Shown here piece after piece: positions 23,614-32,037 of a stretch of 64,000 nt of DNA. The notes under the pieces are model-generated. The model was not told where the DNA came from, made no database searches, and was given only the letters and a program-made list of their open reading frames with translations. The stretch's first letter is position 1, and each line of letters opens with the position of its first letter. Source of the stretch: Siphonodentalium dalli (Eukaryota; Mollusca; Scaphopoda; Gadilida; Siphonodentaliidae). Made by a program: the position numbers and the translations under genes. The stretch spans positions 187,470,209 to 187,534,208 of the forward strand of contig CP136064.1 in the NCBI GenBank assembly GCA_032622095.1, in the 5' to 3' direction.

Positions 23614-23767
23614 CTAAAATACCGCTCTAACGTTGTCTGAATCTACAGCCCCTTCATTAATATATCCGTGTTTGGTCAGTTTGACCATTTTCTTCATGAT
23701 CATGTTATGTATGGGTGATGTTTTCATTCGATGCTGGTATTCTATTAATCGTTCGTAACTTTTGAGA
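23614..23767 (-). pseudogene. 5'-truncated relic of the zinc-finger gene (left arm)
   Basis: On the - strand, LKSYERLIEYQHRMKTSPIH and NMIMKKMVKLTKHGYINEGA match residues of the helical C-terminus of the intact gene (LKSYRRLIEYQHRLKTSRIH, NAIMKKMVKLTKHGYNNEWA). It then diverges (VDSDNVRAVF, stop). The finger and acidic region are absent. An (AAC)n tract lies directly upstream, so an apparent 76-codon frame starts with junk. The copy proves an ancient duplication of the gene within the arm. Confidence 0.85.
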
Positions 23768-24030
23768 AAGAGGAACAACAACAATAACAACAACAACAAC
23801 AACCGCCGCCGTAGCGTGACGATCAAAATGTGATGTTTACACACTTAAGCTCTGGATAAACAATACATATCGCATCTGCAGCAGTCTACTTCATTGTGAA
23901 TTAAGTCACTCTGGGTTAGTTGACTACATGCATGCACACACAACACAGCCGAGGGTTATTGTAATTTAATGAAAATGTCACACCGAGGTATGCCATCTTG
24001 ATTGCTTTCAAAAAATAGTGCAACTTACCT
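23768..24030. repeat. 263-bp segment present only in the left arm
   Basis: The left arm continues from TTTTGAGA through an (AAC)n tract and a shortened copy of module X (GATCAAAATGTGATGTTTAC onward) to GTTGGTAATTACTC. The right arm joins these two points with only three bases (29,061-29,063). Either the right arm lost the segment or the left gained it by recombination with module X at 24,664-25,128. Confidence 0.8.
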
Positions 24031-24039
24031 GTTGGTAAT

Positions 24040-24592
24040 TACTCATACGAATGAAGAGCGTTTAACTGATACGAAATTACTACACGAATGAACTGAGTCT
24101 TGACATTTATATTTCACATCTTTCTTAAATGTTCCAACACATACAGACATAGACATAGTGTTATACAGTCTTATATGTACACACGCTACGACACCATTAA
24201 AGGTGGACAATACACTCACGATGTGACAACATATACAGACATAGGCATAGTGTTATACAGTATTCTATGTACCAACGCTATGACATAATTAAAGGGAGGT
24301 AATGCACGCACGGTGTGGAATGTTAAAGTGACACGAGGTAAGGGACGTTATGTAATATTGGTGTGTGAATATTAAAGGAGCACAATGCGCTCTAAAGGGA
24401 CACACGGCACTCATTATGAATGAATGTTAAAGAAACACAATACACACGCAGTGGGTGAAAGTTAAAAAGACACAGAACAATATTTAAACTTAAAATTTTA
24501 GGGCTCTTAATGTACCATTTATGTATCGTTTCTCGCTCTACAATCTCCCATCCCCACTTATAGATATATAACGAAGACGAGAATAACATGTT
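24040..24592. repeat. Module Y2, left arm
   Basis: About 550 bp, closely matching module Y1 (25,130-25,676) and mirrored at 28,497-29,050. It contains iterated motifs of the form TTAAAGGxxCACAATxCAC at about 24,194, 24,290, 24,325, 24,371, 24,394, 24,427 and 24,463. Short frames across it (for example 24,100-24,288) recur in every copy but have no domain. Confidence 0.8.
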
Positions 24593-24663
24593 GATGTTTT
24601 CATGTTTAAGCTCAGGTATGACTCAAATTGTATCAATGGTACATATATGTGCATCTTATCACG

Positions 24664-25128
24664 TGGCGATCAAAATGTGATGTTTACACACTTAAGCTCT
24701 GAATAAACTATACATATCGCATCTGAATCAATTTCTGGAATGTAGGTTAGCCATGCGTTCACAGACACTGGAATACAATAGTCACTGTCTATAGAGAAGT
24801 ATGACCTTGTACGTAAATAATAAAGCGCGTTATCGAGTCTATTCATTCTCAATAATAGATGGTCATTTAGTCAAAACAGTATGGTGTCATTTATCCCCCA
24901 CATATTGGAGCCACACATTACTTGATGTTCACTTATACAGTTGTATGTCAATTATCAGTGGAGTGTCAGTGTACTTCATTGTGAATTAAATCACTCTGGG
25001 TTATTTGACTATAAACTATAAACCTGTTACACCACAGCCGAGGGTTATTGTAATTTAATGAAAATGTCACACCGAGGTACGCCATCTTGATTGCTTTCAA
25101 AAATAGTGCAACTTACCTGTTGGTAATT
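24664..25128. repeat. Module X, left arm
   Basis: It begins GCGATCAAAATGTGATG and ends ...GTTGGTAATTACTCATACG; mirrored at about 27,960-28,430. It contains CCATCTTGAT (AAGATGGC on the other strand). A shortened copy lies at 23,819-24,039. Two 60- to 62-codon frames are conserved in both arms only because the arms are copies. Confidence 0.75.
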
Positions 25129-25129
25129 A

Positions 25130-25676
25130 CTCATACGCATGAAGAGCGTTTAACTGATACGAAATTAATACAAGAATAAACTGAGTCTTGACATTTATAT
25201 TTCACATCTTTCTTAAATGTTCCAACACATACATACATAGACATAGTGTTAAACAGTCTTATATGTACACACGCTACGACACCATTAAAGGTGGGCGTTA
25301 CACACACGATGTGACAACATATACAGACATAGGCATAGTGTTATACAGTCTTCTATGTACCAACGCTATGACATAATTAAAGGGGCATAATGCACGCACG
25401 GTTTGGAATGTTAAAGTGACACGAGGTAAGGGACGTTATGTAATATTGGTGTGTGAATATTAAAGGAGCACAATGCGCTCTAAAGGGACACAAGACACTC
25501 ATTATGAATGAATGTTAACAATACACACGCAGTGGGTGAAAGTTAAAAAGACACAGAACAATATTTAAACTTCAAATTTTAGGGCTCTTAATGTACCATT
25601 TATGTATCGTTTCTCGCTCTACAATCCCCCTCCCCACTTATAGATATATAACGAAGACGAGAATAACATGTTGATG
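25130..25676. repeat. Module Y1, left arm, directly 3' of the gene
   Basis: Same module as 24,040-24,592, lying immediately downstream of the left gene copy and its polyadenylation signal. Mirrored at about 27,417-27,965. Confidence 0.8.
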
Positions 25677-25690
25677 AAGTTTATTGAAAT

Positions 25691-26326
25691 TTAATCATTG
25701 TCAGAAGCTTCGACCGTTAGATTTATTTCTAGGAGTTTCTTGAATTTTCTCATCGCTTCATCCGCAGCCCATTCATTATTATATCCGTGTTTGGTCAGTT
25801 TGACCATTTTCTTCATGATAGCGTTATGTATGCGGGATGTTTTCAATCGATGCTGGTATTCTATCAATCGTCTGTAACTTTTGAGAAAGAGAGAAAACTC
25901 TGTGTCGACGCGTTCTAGCTGAGCTTTTCCCTCAGCCTCTTCTCCCGACACGCCCTCTTCTTCCATCAGTTGATCAAACTTATCAGACAATGCTATCACA
26001 TAATCGATGACGCGTTTCATCATACTTTTGAATGTGTCCATCTCATTGACGCATCGCGCAGCTTTCTTACGGTCGAATACCGATCTACTACCGGCGACAG
26101 TATCATCCTCTGAATCTGAAGAGGACGAAGCGGTTCTAGATTCTGATGAAGGTGAACGGGGAATGATATCAGATTCGGACGAATCTAGAACCGTTTCTCG
26201 GTCATCTGTATCTTTCCCGAAAAAATCTCCATTCGTTCCTGACATAATTCCGTGTTTAATCTGTTTATGTCTTTGTAGATTGTAGTTCGTCGATAAAATA
26301 TTTCCGCATCAATGGCACCCAGGCAT
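25691..26326 (-). pseudogene. Zinc-finger/acidic/helical gene, left copy, nonsense in the finger
   Basis: The reading frame would start at the ATG at 26,324-26,326, equivalent to the intact right copy. Codon 6 is TGA here (base 26,310) where the right copy has TTA (Leu), so the C2H2 finger is not translated. From the second Met (MSGTNGDFFGKDTDDRETVL...) a 184-codon frame stays open to the stop at 25,691, nearly identical to the right copy; R-K and A-V type changes are few. An N-terminally truncated protein without the finger is therefore possible. TTTATT at 25,680-25,685 is an AATAAA signal on the - strand. This could be a decayed copy or a natural short isoform; the single difference and open downstream frame suggest a recent loss. 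Confidence 0.85.
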
Positions 26327-26431
26327 TATCGCGAATTATTGGAATAACGATCACTCTTATATTAACGAAAAGATCGAAAAAGTTCTGTTAAAAAAAATGG
26401 CGCGCGCGCGCGGCCCCTTCCCCTTTTTTGG

Positions 26432-26659
26432 AAAAAAATGTACGCATGATAACATTATATTCATACATGCTAACGATGACGTTAAGGTCGTTTTGGTGTT
26501 CTCCACTCTTGCTCCTGTGCTCAGTTGCTCATTTGCTCTTTTTCCCACTCCCCCACTTGATCATTTGCTCTTTTTTCTTGCTCATTTACTCTTTTCTCCT
26601 CTCATCGAATGCACTTTTCCTTTTGATACGTACGATCCCCCATACAAAAAAAATCCGAA
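26432..26659. other. Central 228-bp spacer of the palindrome
   Basis: Unique sequence between the arms. Its middle (26,515-26,600) contains GCTCAGTTGCTCATTTGCTC and TTGCTCATTTACTC, relics of the same TGCTCATT repeat that forms the arrays at 22.9 and 29.6 kb. The inversion junction may therefore have formed within or beside such an array. Frames of 99-111 codons cross it but start in the arms and show no domain. Confidence 0.75.
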
Positions 26660-26762
26660 CCAAAAAAGGGGAAGGGGCCGCGCGCGCGCCATATTTTTTA
26701 ACAGAACTTTTTCGATCTTTTCGTTAATATAAGAGTGATCGTTATTCCAATAATTCGCGATA

Positions 26763-27398
26763 ATGCCTGGGTGCCATTTATGCGGAAATATTTTATCGAC
26801 GAACTACAATCTACAAAGACATAAACAGATTAAACACGGAATTATGTCAGGAACGAATGGAGATTTTTTCGGGAAAGATACAGATGACCGAGAAACGGTT
26901 CTAGATTCGTCCGAATCTGATATCATTCCCCGTTCACCTTCATCAGAATCTAGAACCGCTTCGTCCTCTTCAGATTCAGAGGATGATACTGTCGCCGGTA
27001 GTAGATCGGTATTCGGCCGTAAGAAAGCTGCGCGATGCGTCAATGAGATGGACACATTCAAAAGTATGATGAAACGCGTCATCGATTATGTGAAAGCATT
27101 GTCTGATAAATTTGATCAACTGATGGAAGAAGAGGGCGTGTCGGGAGAAGAGGCTGAGGGAAAAGCTCAGCTAGAACGCGTCGACACAGAGTTTTCTCTC
27201 TTTCTCAAAAGTTACAGACGATTGATAGAATACCAGCATCGATTGAAAACATCCCGCATACATAACGCTATCATGAAGAAAATGGTCAAACTGACCAAAC
27301 ACGGATATAATAATGAATGGGCTGCGGATGAAGCGATGAGAAAATTCAAGAAACTCCTAGAAATAAATCTAACGGTCGAAGCTTCTGACAATGATTAA
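26763..27398 (+). CDS. C2H2 zinc finger, acidic tract and helical protein of the Polinton-like element (intact)
   Basis: 211 codons, unrecognised as a whole. Residues 4-25 form one C2H2 finger (CHLCG...HKQIKH, C-x2-C-x12-H-x4-H). Residues of about 35-80 are rich in Ser, Asp and Glu (DSSESD, SSSSDSEDD), typical of a disordered acidic region. A basic patch (RKKAAR) follows, and about residues 90-205 are charged and probably alpha-helical (FKSMMKRVIDYVKALSDKFD, LIEYQHRLKTSRIHNAIMKK), possibly a coiled coil. No signal peptide or membrane segment is seen. One finger suggests DNA or protein binding, and the layout resembles a small nuclear regulator; that is inference. The start is the first ATG in frame and the inverted copy shares it. 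AATAAA lies at 27,404-27,409, six bases past the stop, so the 3' UTR is very short. The antisense frame at 26,804-27,082 is a shadow. Confidence 0.8.
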   Translation: MPGCHLCGNILSTNYNLQRHKQIKHGIMSGTNGDFFGKDTDDRETVLDSSESDIIPRSPSSESRTASSSSDSEDDTVAGSRSVFGRKKAARCVNEMDTFKSMMKRVIDYVKALSDKFDQLMEEEGVSGEEAEGKAQLERVDTEFSLFLKSYRRLIEYQHRLKTSRIHNAIMKKMVKLTKHGYNNEWAADEAMRKFKKLLEINLTVEASDND

Positions 27399-27403
27399 AT
27401 TTC

Positions 27404-27409
27404 AATAAA
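27404..27409 (+). promoter_or_regulatory. Polyadenylation signal AATAAA of the zinc-finger gene
   Basis: Canonical AATAAA six bases after the stop codon. It is conserved in the inverse copy (25,680-25,685 on the - strand). Very short 3' ends like this are common in compact viral-type genes. Confidence 0.6.
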
Positions 27410-27416
27410 CTTCATC

Positions 27417-27965
27417 AACATGTTATTCTCGTCTTCGTTATATATCTATAAGTGGGGAGGGGGATTGTAGAGCGAGAAACGATACATAAATGGTACATTA
27501 AGAGCCCTAAAATTTGAAGTTTAAATATTGTTCTGTGTCTTTTTAACTTTCACCCACTGCGTGTGTATTGTTAACATTCATTCACAATGAGTGTATTGTG
27601 TCCCTTTAGAGCGCATTGTGCTCCTTTAATATTCACACACCAATATTACATAACGTCCCTTACCTCGTGTCACTTTAACATTCCAAACCGTGCGTGCATT
27701 ATCCCCCTTTAATTATGTCATAGCGTTGGTACATAGAAGACTGTATAACACTATGCCTATGTCTGTATATGTTGTCACATCGTGAGTGTAACGCCCACCT
27801 TTAATGGTGTCGTAGCGTGTGTACATATAAGACTGTATAACACTATGTCTATGTCTGTATGTGTTGGAACATTTAAGAAAGATGTGAAATATAAATGTCA
27901 AGACTCAGTTTATTCGTGTAGTAATTTCGTATGTGTTAAACGCTCTTCATTCGTATGAGTAATTA
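27417..27965. repeat. Module Y1, right arm
   Basis: Inverse of 25,130-25,676; carries the iterated CCTTTAA (TTAAAGG) motifs. Confidence 0.8.
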
Positions 27966-28430
27966 CCAACAGGTAAGTTGCACTATTTTTGAAAGCAATC
28001 AAGATGGCGTACCTCGGTGTGACATTTTCATTAAATTACAATAACCCTCGGCTGTGGTGTAACAGGTTTATAGTTTATAGTCAAATAACCCAGAGTGATT
28101 TAATTCACAATGAAGTACACTGACACTCCACTGATAATTGACATACAACTGTATAAGTGAACATCAAGTAATGTGTGGCTCCAATATGTGGGGGATAAAT
28201 GCCACCATACTGTTTTGACTAAATGACCATCTATTATTGAGAATGAATAGACTCGATAACGCGCTTTATTATTTACGTACAAGGTCATACTTCTCTATAG
28301 ACAGTGACTATTGTATTCCAGTGTCTGTGAACGCATGGCTAACCTACATTCCAGAAATTGATTCAGATGCGATATGTATAGTTTATTCAGAGCTTAAGTG
28401 TGTAAACATCACATTTTGATCGCCACGTGA
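27960..28430. repeat. Module X, right arm
   Basis: Inverse of 24,664-25,128. Contains CAAGATGGCGTACC near 28,002. Confidence 0.75.
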
Positions 28431-28496
28431 TAAGATGCACATATATGTACCATTGATACAATTTGAGTCATACCTGAGCTTAAACATGAAAACATC

Positions 28497-29050
28497 AACA
28501 TGTTATTCTCGTCTTCGTTATATATCTATAAGTGGGGATGGGAGATTGTAGAGCGAGAAACGATACATGAATGGTACATTAAGAGCCCTAAAATTTTAAG
28601 TTTAAATATTGTTCTGTGTCTTTTTAACTTTCACCCACTGCGTGTGTATTGTGTTTCTTTAACATTCATTCATAATGAGTGCCGTGTGTCCCTTTAGAGC
28701 GCATTGTGCTCCTTTAATATTCACACACCAATATTACATAACGTCCCTTACCTCGTGTCACTTTAACATTCCACACCGTGCGTGCATTACCCCCCTTTAA
28801 TTATGTCATAGCGTTGGTACATAGAATACTGTATAACACTATGCCTATGTCTGTATATGTTGTCACATCGTCAGTGTATTGTCCACCTTTAATGGTGTCG
28901 TATAGCGTGTGTACATATAAGACTGTATAACACTATGTCTATGTCTGTATGTGTTGGAACATTTAAGAAAGATGTGAAATATAAATGTCAAGACTCAGTT
29001 CATTCGTGTAGTAATTTCGTATCAGTTAAACGCTCTTCATTCGTATGAGT
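28497..29050. repeat. Module Y2, right arm
   Basis: Inverse of 24,040-24,592, directly followed (29,064) by the gene relic. Confidence 0.8.
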
Positions 29051-29063
29051 AATTACCAACAAT

Positions 29064-29217
29064 TCTCAAAAGTTACGAACGATTAATAGAATACCAGCAT
29101 CGAATGAAAACATCACCCATACATAACATGATCATGAAGAAAATGGTCAAAGTGACCAAACACGGATATAATAATGAAGGGGCTGTAGATTCAGACAACG
29201 TTAGAGCGGTATTTTAG
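29064..29217 (+). pseudogene. 5'-truncated relic of the zinc-finger gene (right arm)
   Basis: The + strand reads LKSYERLIEYQHRMKTSPIH, NMIMKKMVKVTKHGYNNEGA and VDSDNVRAVF before a stop at 29,215-29,217. It mirrors the relic at 23,614-23,767, with one Leu-to-Val and one Ile-to-Asn type difference. Only the C-terminal helical part is left. Confidence 0.85.
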
Positions 29218-29551
29218 CTTCTGCTCTATGAGCGGTATTTTAGCTATGTATCTGCCCTATGGGGCGGTACTTTAGCTTTGTATCACAATCGATTTCATCA
29301 TGTCACCAGGTTACACATATCTATATAATGAAGTGCTCATATTGAATTCACTCATAATTGCATTGACATTTGGATAGGTAGGTTGTATTGTAGACACACG
29401 AATTAAATTTGTCTGGCCATGAATGCCAATGCACCATGATAGTTATCGATGTCAATAATGCGTTTCGTTGAGATCTTGATTGAGTTGATGACAATATTCT
29501 GACAAAATTTCTTTTCGATCTATAAAATGCTGCTTTTTATTATCGACATGA

Positions 29552-29910
29552 TCACTTGCTCACTTGCTCACCTCTTGCTCATTTGCTCATTTGTATTGCT
29601 CATTTGCTCATTTTCTTGCTCATTTTGCTCATTTTCTTGCTCATTTTTTGGCTCATTTGCTCATTTTTTTGCTCATTTGCTCATTTTTATTGCTCATTTG
29701 CTCCTTTTCTTGCTCATTTGCTCATTTTCTTGCTCATTTGCTCATTTTCTTGCCCATTTGCTCATTTTCTTGCTCATTTGCTCATTTTTTTGCTCATTTG
29801 CTCATTTTTCTTGCTCATTTGCTCATTTTCTTGCTCATTTGCTCATTTTCTTGCTCATTTGCTCATTTTTTTGCTCAGTTGCTCATTTTTATTGCTCATT
29901 TGCTCATTGA
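29552..29910. repeat. TTGCTCATT tandem array, right arm
   Basis: Inverse of 22,861-23,275, with TTGCTCATTTGCTCATTTTC units in different number and order. Three overlapping long frames on the + strand are repeat artefacts. Confidence 0.9.
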
Positions 29911-29939
29911 TTGGTGCATACTCAAGAGTCATAGACCTA

Positions 29940-30215
29940 ACATTCAATGTACTTCAATGGTGTCATAGCGTGGGTACATAGAAGACTGTATAACACTATG
30001 CCTATGTCTGTATCTGTTGTCACACCGTGAGTGGATTGTCCGCCTTTAATGATGTCATAGCGTGTGTACATGCAAGACAGTATAACACTATGATTATGTC
30101 TGTAGCTGTTGTTGCTAAGATGTGAAATATAAATTTCAAGTTTCAATTCATTCGTGTAGTAATTTCGTATATGTGCAACGCTCTTCATTCGTGCGCTTGT
30201 ATTGTTAACATTCAT
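29940..30215. repeat. Module Y3, right arm (partial copy)
   Basis: Inverse of 22,555-22,815. Confidence 0.75.
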
Positions 30216-30539
30216 TCATAATGAGTGTCCCTTTAGATCGATAAATAAGTTAAAGGTCATTATATTCCACAGTCAAATCTATTGGTGATCGAATTTGATA
30301 ACTATTTTATTGGAACAACTAAGAGTATTATTTACGTGAGATCAATGAGTCCAATTATTATAAATAATACATTGCAGGCATCGGTGGATACCCGATTGCC
30401 ACATTTAGTGATCACGTGATAAACTGATAAAAATGTCCAAGTGACGTACTATATGTATGCATTCTGATCCGCTGTTGTTATTCATTCCATAACGTAATGC
30501 CTCAGGCCAGTCGAAAATTGGTTGCTCGTCATCTTCATT

Positions 30540-30930
30540 ATATTGAAATTTTTGAAGTTTTTGAAATTTTTGAAGTTTTTGAAATTTTTGAAATTTTTGA
30601 AGTTTTTGAAGTTTTGGAAATTTTGGATGTTTTTGAAATTTTGAAATTTTTGAAATTTTTGAAGTTTTGGAAATTTTTGAAGTTTTGGAAATTTGTTTAA
30701 TATTTGAAAGTTTTTGAAATTTTGGAAATTTTTGAAGTTTTTGAAATTTTTGAAGTTTTGGAAATTTTGGAAATTTTGGAAATTTTGGATGTTTTTGAAA
30801 TTTTGAAATTTTTGAAATTTTTGAAGTTTTGGAAATTTTTGAAGTTTTGGAAATTTGTTTAATATTTGAAAGTTTTTGAAATTTTTGAAATTTTTGAAGT
30901 TTTTGAAAATTTTGAAGTTTTGGGTTTTGA
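30540..30930. repeat. TTTGAAATTTTTGAAG array, expanded (right arm)
   Basis: About 390 bp of TTTTGAA(A/G) units including two long higher-order copies separated by AATTTGTTTAATATTTGAAAG (near 30,690 and 30,855). The left-arm counterpart is about 115 bp. Frames of 160-200 codons (rich in Phe, Lys, Asn and Gln) on the - strand are artefacts. Confidence 0.9.
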
Positions 30931-31022
30931 AAAAAAAAATTTGGGAATATTTTAGTACAAACAATTTTAACCCCCAAAAAATCTATTTTTAGATGTGAGG
31001 CTAACAAGCCTCCTGTACTACT

Positions 31023-31028
31023 ATCATT
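31023..31028. repeat. 6-bp target-site duplication, right (ATCATT)
   Basis: Identical to 22,023-22,028 and directly follows the ...CT-3' end of the element. Excision would give AATGTATCATTCTACT. Confidence 0.9.
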
Positions 31029-31870
31029 CTACTAACATCACCGAAAATCTTAAGCAAATTGACCGCATCACTCCATAGAAAACATTGCTTGAACTACGCT
31101 AAATTGTAAATATTTACTACTCGAATCGGGACGCTTCTATCGGCGATAAACTAACGAAAACGATTTCGCGATCGGCAGTCACTGCATTTAAATAATAAAT
31201 AAGAATGTCGGTGTGTGTTGTCAATTTAGATATAATATTTGTGAAAATAACCACTTTGAACAAGATTATTCTCCATTTCTATTTGATAACACTACCGGAG
31301 TGTTTCATATCATTAATAATATTTTATAGAAGCTTTTCTGGACAGGTGTCCTCGATTTGTATCTATTATATACTCTAGAATATATGTAAACTTGCTGGGA
31401 AAAGATAGACCATCTTTAACAAAGGCTATTGCTTTCTTTTCAATAGAATTGATTAACAAGATTTTAAACGGAAACACGGACAAGCATGAACACAACTATA
31501 GTGACACTTACATGATAAGATCTAATATTTACACACTAAGTGTTGTCATCACTAAATACAGCATTCTGATTGGTCGGCGCCCACGTGGCTAGTTGCAGTT
31601 ATTTCTCGGTGAATGCGTAACGCCTCATAACACCAAGCTAATAACACCATCGATACGTCATTAGGTTTGGAAAGACGAACGCGTAATGCTTTGGGCGCAT
31701 TTTGACTCGCGCAGGATTGACTTAATACATCATCGGGTTTCAACATGAAGAGAAATTGTTCCTATTAACTTTTGCCAAGGGTGCTATTGGGTATTTTGGG
31801 CTGATCTTGTCACGATACACTTTTCGATTTAAATATATTTACAAAAGCGGCTTTTTCGCTAAATGTATAT
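31029..31870. other. Right flank of the Polinton-like element, nothing recognised
   Basis: Unique AT-rich sequence with short frames on both strands and no domain. Confidence 0.5.
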
Positions 31871-31872
31871 AA

Positions 31873-32037
31873 ATATAAGGATTAACTGTCATGTGGACTA
31901 TTTTTATGGAGATGTAACGGTGAGGTAAGTGGACATAACTTGTATGTAAAACCCTTCGGGTTTTACACAAGTTATGTCCACTTACCTCACCGTTACATCT
32001 CCATAAAAACAGTCCACATGACAGTTAATCCTTATAT
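31873..32037. repeat. Near-perfect 165-bp hairpin
   Basis: Arms of about 80 bp run from ATATAAGGATTAACTGTCAT through GAGATGTAACGGTGAGGTAA to GTAAAACCC, with loop TTC and the mirror on the right. Only a few differences are visible, including a short indel (TTGTATGTAAAA against TTGTGTAAAA). It may be a MITE, or a locus able to give a long double-stranded RNA hairpin. Confidence 0.9.

Larger units (their letters stand above)
22029..26431 (+). repeat. Left arm (terminal inverted repeat) of the Polinton-like element
   Basis: This arm is 4,403 bp and is the inverse of 26,660-31,022. Differences from the right arm include an extra 263 bp (23,768-24,030), a shorter TTTGAAAT array (about 115 bp against 390), a somewhat longer TGCTCATT array, and a nonsense base in the zinc-finger gene. 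The inner border is the GGCCCCTTCCCCTTTTTTGG tract preceded by a (CG)n run. Confidence 0.85.
22029..31022. mobile_element. Palindromic Polinton/Maverick-like element, 8,994 bp
   Basis: The element begins AGTAGTACAGGAGGCTTG and ends with the exact inverted sequence ...GTACTACT, flanked by the 6-bp duplication ATCATT. Left arm 22,029-26,431 and right arm 26,660-31,022 are inverted copies, diverged by scattered substitutions and indels, around a 228-bp spacer. The known hallmarks of Polintons (6-bp duplication, 5'-AG termini, long terminal inverted repeats with tandem repeats near the ends) are met. There is no protein-primed DNA polymerase, retroviral-type integrase, packaging ATPase, protease or capsid gene, so it depends on other copies for mobility. 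Content per arm from centre outwards: zinc-finger gene, module Y, module X, module Y, gene relic, TGCTCATT array, partial Y, TTTGAAAT array, terminus. I infer a snap-back genome in which one Polinton end was duplicated in inverse orientation. A pure assembly artefact is unlikely, because the arms differ and the target site is duplicated. Confidence 0.85.
26660..31022 (-). repeat. Right arm (terminal inverted repeat) of the Polinton-like element
   Basis: This arm is 4,363 bp and is the inverse of 22,029-26,431. It carries the intact zinc-finger gene at its inner end and the expanded TTTGAAAT array near the outer end. Confidence 0.85.

Noticed and set aside
26007-26285. 92-codon frame antisense to the left zinc-finger gene (mirrored at 26,804-27,082)
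   Set aside because: Shadow of the Ser/Asp codons of the real gene on the opposite strand.
22861-29910. Spaced short repeats that could suggest a CRISPR array
   Set aside because: Repeats are only 8-20 bp without unique equal-length spacers, and the DNA is eukaryotic.
30405-31007. 200- and 160-codon frames rich in Lys, Phe, Gln and Asn
   Set aside because: They read through the TTTGAAAT tandem array; length differs threefold between the arms, so the protein would not be conserved.
22029-31022. Explanation of the palindrome as an assembly or fold-back read artefact
   Set aside because: The arms differ by a 263-bp block, a nonsense base and array lengths, and the outer flanks carry a 6-bp duplication, which an artefact would not create. 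Long reads are still needed for proof.
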